9,878 nt of DNA from positions 1 through 9,878 of the forward strand of contig CAPHZB010000052.1 of NCBI GenBank assembly GCA_948629335.1, in the 5' to 3' direction. A model generated the notes under the pieces. The model was not told the origin of the DNA. It did no database searches and worked only from the letters and a program-made list of their open reading frames with translations. Source of the DNA: an uncultured Bacilli bacterium (GTDB taxonomy: Bacteria > Bacillota_I > Bacilli_A > RF39 > UBA660). The translations under genes and the position numbers were made by a program. Below, in pieces: positions 5,349-9,878 of the stretch (position 1 is its first letter; each line of letters begins with the position of its first letter).

Positions 5349-7909
5349 TGGGACTGTTATTTCGAAATGCTCTAAAAGGATTAAAAAGAAAGAAAATTCA
5401 AATGTTTGGTATTATTCTATTAATTACCTTATCTACAGGAATTTATGTAGCAATGAATACCGCTTTAGACCGTTTAGAAAATAAATATTATAGTTATCTT
5501 GATGAACAAAATGTTGAAAATATTAGTGGAACTGTTCTTGTTGATTATAATAAAGATGTTACATTAGATGATTTAGAATATTTAGAAGAACATGAATTAA
5601 GCGAGTTGAGTGAAGAAGAAAGAGACCTTTTTGATTTATATAAGATGAATATCGAACAAGAAACTGAAGAAATCGATGTTAATCTTTTAACAAATATTGA
5701 GTATCTTTTTAACAAATATGAGGCAAATGCCTATCTGGAAAGAAAAAAATTAGAACCACTTCAGGATACATACCGTTTTGATTTTGAATATGAAAGATCA
5801 AAAGTAGTGATGGATAATGATTTCATTATGAAAGTGATTCCTTATGATGAAAATAAAAAAATGAACAAAGTTTATTTAAGAGAGGGACATCTTCCAGAAA
5901 AGAAATCAGAAATTACTATGCTAGAGAAATTTGCAAAAGCGAACGACTTAGAAATAGGGGATACATTTAAAATAAATGAGACGGATTATAAAATTGTAGG
6001 ATATACATATGCACCTGATTATATCTACCCTTTAATCACACTTTCAACACCTATCTTTGATGAGAAGAAAAATAACATTATTTTTATGTATAAAGAGGAT
6101 TATAAAGATGTAGTAGGAATAATGGATAATACATATGCCTTACGTTTTAGAGATAATCCACCTCGTAAGTTTGAGATTACTATGGAAGAAGAGGAAGAAA
6201 AGGAAATATTTATAGAGGAAGATCCTATGGGAGCGTTGTTTCAAAAGGAATCTTCTACCATTGTAATGGGGGTGAATACAGTAAGTCGTATTGCAAGAAC
6301 AGGAGCCTTACAACTAGAATTTGCGACTAACCGATTATTTGCTGATTATTTTATGTATTTACTATTAACAATTTCTGTGATTATTATCATGATTGTTACC
6401 AAAAAAAGAATCGAAGATGAACGATTACAAATTGGTGTTTTAAAATCTCTTGGTTATAGTAAATATAGTATTGCTTTGAGCTATTTAGTTTATCCTATTT
6501 TAGGTTCAATTATTGGAGGATTTCTTGGCTTTTCTATAGGAAGTGCTTTAAATGGAGTTATGGCACAAATGTTTTTAAGCTATTATAATGTTCCATTAAA
6601 CGGATTTTCTATTGATATATTGTATTTAAAAGATAGTATTGTGATTCCTTTATGTATTTTATCTTGCCTAAGTTATTTAATTGCTCTTGTTATGTTACGT
6701 AAAAAACCATTACAACTATTAAAAGAAGGAAGCAATTTAAAAGTAAACTTCTTAAGTAAGATAGTAAACTTCCTAACCAAACCATTGCCATTTAAAAATC
6801 GTTTCAAGTATTCTTTAGCTTCTCGTTCAATCGGAAAGTTACTTATTGTAACAGTTACGTCTTTTGCAACAGGAATGTTAATTGTATTAACTTTAATTGG
6901 AATGAATTTGTTTAATGGTATGATTGAGTCTTCTTTTGAAGGAATGAAATTTGATTATATGGGTTATATGAATAACTATTATGTAGAAAAAATAGATGAA
7001 GAAGACGATGTTATTTTAAATCTATCTTTCCCTTTAAAAGAGGTACAAGATAAAGAGGGAAACAAAAAAGACATAAAAGAATTGGATGAGGAAGATACAA
7101 TTGGTGTTATAGGACTTGATAAAGATGCAAAAATGATAGAACTTTTAAATGATAAAGAAGAAAGTATTCTTGATTTATTAGATGAGAATTCAATTATTGT
7201 TTCTAAAAATATGAAAGAATATTTAAGTCTTGAAATAGGTGATAAAATTGTATTTCAAAATGAAGAAGATACATTTACTTATACAATTGTTGGTTTTTCA
7301 AATGAACTTATGAGTTTTTCAAGTTATGTAAACCGAGAAGTACTATCACATCAACTTGGTTATGAGGAAGCTGTATACAATGTAATTTATTCTAAAAATC
7401 CTAAATATAAAAGTTTAAGTAAACTTAGCGAAGAAGAACTTCAAAAAATTGCTTATGTTATGAGTTTTACAGATTTAAAGGATAATATTATGAAACAAAT
7501 GGATCGCTTTAATACAAGTATTTATGTTGTTATTGCCTTTGCAGCAGTTATGGCATTTGTTATTATTTCTGTCATTGCAAGTATTATTGTGGAAGAAAAT
7601 AAGAAGACAATATCCTTAATGAAGGTTATGGGTTATAAATCAAAAGAAATTTCAAGCATTGTTTTAAATATTTATACACCATTTGTAATATTTGCTTATT
7701 TACTTTCTATTCCTGCCATGATTTCCCTTCTTAAATGGATTGTAAGCCAGTTAGTTGGGGATATGCAGATTACAATACCAATTTCGATTTCATTTACGCA
7801 TGCGATGATTGGACTTATTGCATTACTTGTTGCTTATTATATTGCCATCTTTATTGCAAAAAGAGTTTTAAATAAAATACCGTTAGCAGTAGCTTTAAAA
7901 AGAGAGTAG
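5348..7909 (+). CDS. ABC transporter permease with two FtsX domains
   Basis: This is an 853-residue membrane protein counted from ATG 5348. About eight transmembrane segments are visible, near residues 18-38, 334-351, 378-401, 431-450, 498-522, 723-748, 775-797 and 817-841. The pattern is one helix, a large outside domain, then three helices, done twice: the ABC3/FtsX duplication. The outside domains are about 290 residues (39-333) and 200 residues (523-722). Each ends a MacB-periplasmic-core-like strand pair (LEIGDTFKI with YKIVGY; LEIGDKIVF with YTIVGF). Each half also has an FtsX-type cytoplasmic segment (ERLQIGVLKSLGYSK; ENKKTISLMKVMGYKSKEI). The first outside domain is rich in Asp/Glu, including a run near 278-285. 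Such permeases transmit ATP-driven motion outward, as in MacB, LolCDE and BceAB. Export or removal of a peptide or lipid is likely, but the substrate is not visible. Confidence 0.93.
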   Translation: MGLLFRNALKGLKRKKIQMFGIILLITLSTGIYVAMNTALDRLENKYYSYLDEQNVENISGTVLVDYNKDVTLDDLEYLEEHELSELSEEERDLFDLYKMNIEQETEEIDVNLLTNIEYLFNKYEANAYLERKKLEPLQDTYRFDFEYERSKVVMDNDFIMKVIPYDENKKMNKVYLREGHLPEKKSEITMLEKFAKANDLEIGDTFKINETDYKIVGYTYAPDYIYPLITLSTPIFDEKKNNIIFMYKEDYKDVVGIMDNTYALRFRDNPPRKFEITMEEEEEKEIFIEEDPMGALFQKESSTIVMGVNTVSRIARTGALQLEFATNRLFADYFMYLLLTISVIIIMIVTKKRIEDERLQIGVLKSLGYSKYSIALSYLVYPILGSIIGGFLGFSIGSALNGVMAQMFLSYYNVPLNGFSIDILYLKDSIVIPLCILSCLSYLIALVMLRKKPLQLLKEGSNLKVNFLSKIVNFLTKPLPFKNRFKYSLASRSIGKLLIVTVTSFATGMLIVLTLIGMNLFNGMIESSFEGMKFDYMGYMNNYYVEKIDEEDDVILNLSFPLKEVQDKEGNKKDIKELDEEDTIGVIGLDKDAKMIELLNDKEESILDLLDENSIIVSKNMKEYLSLEIGDKIVFQNEEDTFTYTIVGFSNELMSFSSYVNREVLSHQLGYEEAVYNVIYSKNPKYKSLSKLSEEELQKIAYVMSFTDLKDNIMKQMDRFNTSIYVVIAFAAVMAFVIISVIASIIVEENKKTISLMKVMGYKSKEISSIVLNIYTPFVIFAYLLSIPAMISLLKWIVSQLVGDMQITIPISISFTHAMIGLIALLVAYYIAIFIAKRVLNKIPLAVALKRE

Positions 7910-7916
7910 GTGAATT

Positions 7917-8618
7917 ATGTCAATTATTAAAACAGAAAACTTAACAAAGACTTATAAGGTAGCTAGTGAAGAGGCGAGAGCCTTAGAGAATATTAACTTA
8001 GAGGTAGAAGAAGGGGAGATTGTTGTTATTTTAGGACCAAGTGGAAGTGGAAAAACAACATTACTTAACTTATTATCTGGACTTGATAGAAAAACGAGTG
8101 GAAAAATCTTCTACGAAGGAAAAGATATTAGTCGATATTCTGATTCAAAAATGACTCGTTTTCGTAAAAAAAATCTAGGCTTTATCTTTCAAACCTATAA
8201 TTTATTAGAGCATTTAAATGTATATGAAAACATTTTAGTTGGCAAAAAATTAGGAGATAAAAAAATAGATGTTTTAGAAATTATGAATACGGTAGGACTT
8301 AAAAGACATGCGAAAAAGGCGATGTATCAATTATCGGGAGGAGAACAACAAAGAGTATCTATTGCAAGAGCAATAGCAAAGAATCCAAAGGTGATGTTTT
8401 GCGATGAACCAACAGGAGCTTTGGATGAAAAAACAGGGAAGATCGTTCTTGAATCGCTTATTGATATTAATGAAAAATATAATACCACGATGATTATTAT
8501 TACACATAATCCAGGAATTGCTTTTATTGGAGATAAAATCATTCGAATGAACAGTGGACATATTATTGAAGAGAAAAAGAATAAAAGAATGAATCCTAAA
8601 GAAATCCCTTGGGGTTAG
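7917..8618 (+). CDS. ABC transporter ATP-binding protein (MacB/LolD/BceA-like), second of two
   Basis: This is a 233-residue ATPase, the same length as the first one in the operon and clearly a paralogue of it. It is complete: Walker A GPSGSGKTT (40-48), Q-loop Gln92 in FIFQTYNL, signature LSGGE (139-143), Walker B VMFCDEP with Asp163 and catalytic Glu164, D-loop GALD, and switch His197 in ITHNP. The C-terminus ends KEIPWG, parallel to LRWA in the partner. The ATG is 7 bases after the permease stop; AGGTGA (7908-7913) overlaps that stop. With one double-FtsX permease and two distinct full ATPases, a heterodimeric motor is the simplest reading. Both sites look catalytic, so this is not an active/degenerate pair. 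Confidence 0.95.
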   Translation: MSIIKTENLTKTYKVASEEARALENINLEVEEGEIVVILGPSGSGKTTLLNLLSGLDRKTSGKIFYEGKDISRYSDSKMTRFRKKNLGFIFQTYNLLEHLNVYENILVGKKLGDKKIDVLEIMNTVGLKRHAKKAMYQLSGGEQQRVSIARAIAKNPKVMFCDEPTGALDEKTGKIVLESLIDINEKYNTTMIIITHNPGIAFIGDKIIRMNSGHIIEEKKNKRMNPKEIPWG

Positions 8619-8639
8619 AACATATTATATGTTCTTTTT
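8617..8639 (+). terminator. Intrinsic terminator of the ABC operon
   Basis: A perfect 8-bp stem (AGAACATA, 8617-8624, with TATGTTCT, 8628-8635) has a TTA loop and a run of five T residues (8635-8639). The stem starts inside the TAG stop of the second ATPase and the T run reaches the stop codon of the convergent uvsE gene. Read from the other strand the hairpin is followed by AACCCC, not a U tract, so it should end transcription mainly on the + strand. Confidence 0.85.
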
Positions 8640-9579
8640 ATTTTGGGATAAAAGTTGTCTCATCAAGAAACTGATAATTTGTTTTATATTTTAATTCACG
8701 AACTAATCGGAATAAGGCTTCATCTTTTGCTTTCGCCTCAATCATAATATCAATGTCGTATGGTAAATGTTTTATTTGCTCAATGAAAGAAATAAATGTA
8801 TCACTATCAATGTAGTCATGATGAGAACGGAATTCTTTTTTTAATTTACTCTTTGGTGAAGAAATGTGTACTTTTGGTATTTTTTCTTTCCATGTTTTAA
8901 AGATATCTTCCACATAAGGAAAAACAGAAAAACCGCCATTACAAATATGATGATGATAATCAAGAACCATTGGAATATTTAATTGTTGAGAAAGCAAAAG
9001 CGTATCTAATACATTAAATACTTTATCATCATTTTCGATGGCAATACTTTTTCTAATTTTCTCATCTAGTGTGTAAAATTGATTAGCAAAGCGTGTTATT
9101 GCTTGTTTTTTTCCAAATGCAGATGAACCAATATGTAGTAAAATTAATTTATCTTGAACGTGGAGCATATCTAATAAGTTATAGTGGTATTCTAGACTTT
9201 TTTTCGTAGAAATAAGAACTTCCTTTCTTGTGCTATTTAAAACAGTGTACTGATCGGGGTGGAAACTGATGCGCATTTTATTCTCTTCTATCATTTTATG
9301 AATCCTTTGATATAGAGGATAGAAGTCAGTTGTATAATTGAAGGGAAAATCTTCTATGGTGGCAAGTGGAATGAGATTAGAAGATAGACGAAAGACATGA
9401 ATATTATTTTTGATATTGTATTTTAGGATTTCTTCAAGATGTTTCAAATTAGAATGTACGATACCTGTCCATTTACAGTAGGCATCTGTATCTGTCATAA
9501 ATTTAGAAAGAGGATAGGGGGTAGAGGAAGTAATTTGTAGTGTTGTACTTAGACAAGCATAGCCTAGTCTTATTTTCAT
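8638..9579 (-). CDS. uvsE: UV DNA damage endonuclease (UvsE/UVDE)
   Basis: This is a 313-residue, full-length metal-dependent endonuclease with a TIM-barrel fold. The family nicks DNA 5' of UV photoproducts and some other lesions, starting an alternative excision repair. Family motifs occur in order: RLGYACLS (4-11), FRLSSNLIPLA (63-73), ISFHPDQYTVLNS (104-116), LLHIGS (147-152), IENDD (181-185), LDYHHH (206-211), KVHISSPK (236-243), RSHHDYID (251-258) and DIMIEAKAKDEAL (277-289). The likely metal ligands His107, His149, Glu182, Asp207, His238, His253 or His254, and Glu281 are all present. Lys236 matches the lysine two residues before the ligand His in the characterised Thermus enzyme. GAGGTGAT (9583-9590) lies 3 bases before the ATG. 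The gene is convergent with the ABC operon and appears to be a single-gene unit. No LexA-type box was seen upstream. Confidence 0.95.
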   Translation of the reverse strand: MKIRLGYACLSTTLQITSSTPYPLSKFMTDTDAYCKWTGIVHSNLKHLEEILKYNIKNNIHVFRLSSNLIPLATIEDFPFNYTTDFYPLYQRIHKMIEENKMRISFHPDQYTVLNSTRKEVLISTKKSLEYHYNLLDMLHVQDKLILLHIGSSAFGKKQAITRFANQFYTLDEKIRKSIAIENDDKVFNVLDTLLLSQQLNIPMVLDYHHHICNGGFSVFPYVEDIFKTWKEKIPKVHISSPKSKLKKEFRSHHDYIDSDTFISFIEQIKHLPYDIDIMIEAKAKDEALFRLVRELKYKTNYQFLDETTFIPK

Positions 9580-9600
9580 AAAATCACCTCATTTTAGTAT

Positions 9601-9638
9601 AAAAAGAAAATGCGAAGTTTATACATAATTTTCTTCGC
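9601..9638 (-). terminator. Weak hairpin between the Rpn-like gene and uvsE
   Basis: On the minus strand GCGAAG (9638-9633) pairs with CTTCGC (9617-9612) across a 15-base AT-rich loop, followed by ATTTTCTTTTT (9611-9601). This could be a weak terminator for the upstream Rpn-like gene. However, it lies just before the uvsE ribosome binding site, leaving almost no room for a separate uvsE promoter downstream. It may instead be a leader hairpin. A TATACT (9601-9596) is a possible uvsE -10, but no good -35 was found. Confidence 0.3.
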
Positions 9639-9711
9639 CAAATAATCAATTACTCTAAAATGATATACTTTTTTAAGAAGGATTTAGTGATGCCTTTTCT
9701 ATAGGGAAATT

Positions 9712-9878
9712 TTACATTTCTTCTTTGTATTTTTCAATTTTAGAGGTAGGTAGGGATGTCGCTTCACTAATCTGATCTATAGGAATTCCTATTTTAAGTA
9801 GATTACGAGCTACTTCCTCAATTCCTTCCATCCTAGCACTCTTTATTTGGGTATTTCTAATTTTCTTATCCACTTTCT
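9712..9878 (-). CDS. C-terminal fragment of a Rpn/PD-(D/E)XK nuclease family putative transposase
   Basis: An open frame enters from the right edge and ends at TAA (9714-9712), giving 55 codons including the stop. The visible tail contains MEGIEEVARNLLKIGIPIDQ followed by ISEATSLPTSKIEKYKEEM. The pattern (G-I-E-x-V-A-x-N-L-L-K-x-G-I, then I-S-E-A-T-x-L, then I-E-x-x-K-x-E-M) is the typical C-terminus of proteins annotated as Rpn family recombination-promoting nuclease or PD-(D/E)XK nuclease family transposase. The nuclease domain lies outside the window, so whether the gene is intact cannot be judged. These proteins are often multi-copy in gut Bacillota. An internal ATG at 9834 is not likely to be the real start because the frame stays open upstream. 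Confidence 0.75.
   Translation of the reverse strand, partial: KVDKKIRNTQIKSARMEGIEEVARNLLKIGIPIDQISEATSLPTSKIEKYKEEM

Noticed and set aside
8327..8561. Two minus-strand open frames inside the second ATPase gene
   Set aside because: Both lie opposite the strongly conserved signature and Walker B region, so they are shadows of that gene.
4647..8618. Assigning the transporter to bacitracin resistance (BceAB), macrolide export (MacB) or lipoprotein release (LolCDE)
   Set aside because: Only the general class is supported. No adjacent two-component system, MacA-like adaptor or other Lol gene exists in the window, so a specific substrate or gene symbol would be a guess.
8617..8635. GAAC...GTTC palindrome as a possible LexA/SOS box for uvsE
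   Set aside because: The arms are 9 bases apart, not 4 as in the Bacillus-type box, it sits at the 3' end of uvsE, and the T run makes it a terminator.
1..9878. CRISPR array, tRNA or rRNA genes
   Set aside because: No regularly spaced identical direct repeats and no tRNA cloverleaf or rRNA segment were seen on either strand. The repeated modules in the large gene are diverged protein repeats.

Overview
The window is an AT-rich (about 30% GC by eye) stretch of a Bacillota-type genome. It has strong AGGAGG/AGGTGAT ribosome binding sites, short intrinsic terminators and A/T-ending codons. The left edge is the C-terminus of elongation factor Tu. All eight visible stop codons are TAA or TAG, and Trp is encoded by TGG, so the standard bacterial code fits and TGA-as-Trp Mollicute decoding is not needed. 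My best guess is a low-GC Bacilli or Mollicutes-related gut-type lineage. That is inference from composition and gene style, not from a marker gene.

Layout: (1) 1-211, the 3' end of tuf and its terminator. (2) 213-4526, a two-gene operon encoding unrecognised Lys/Glu-rich proteins of about 420 and 984 residues, closed by a terminator. Both end in the same ~60-residue helix-turn-helix-like domain that resembles sigma-70 region 4. The large protein carries about eight diverged copies of a ~85-residue module centred on a (Y/F)G-x-x-L motif; the small one carries one copy. This is the most novel part of the window. (3) 4526-8639, a regulated-looking promoter region and a three-gene ABC transporter operon. 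Its order is ATPase, large double-FtsX permease, ATPase, with TAATG coupling between the first two genes and a terminator at the end. (4) 8638-9579, minus strand, a UV damage endonuclease (UvsE/UVDE) convergent with the transporter operon. (5) 9712-9878, minus strand, the C-terminal tail of a Rpn/PD-(D/E)XK nuclease-type putative transposase cut by the window edge.

How the genes work together: the two ATPases probably form a heterodimer that drives the single permease, a MacB/BceAB/LolCDE-like type VII mechanotransmission exporter; the substrate cannot be read from the sequence. The two multi-module proteins are co-transcribed paralogues, and their shared C-terminal HTH suggests DNA or RNA polymerase binding. 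UvsE is a stand-alone repair gene. No gap without a gene exceeds about 155 bases.
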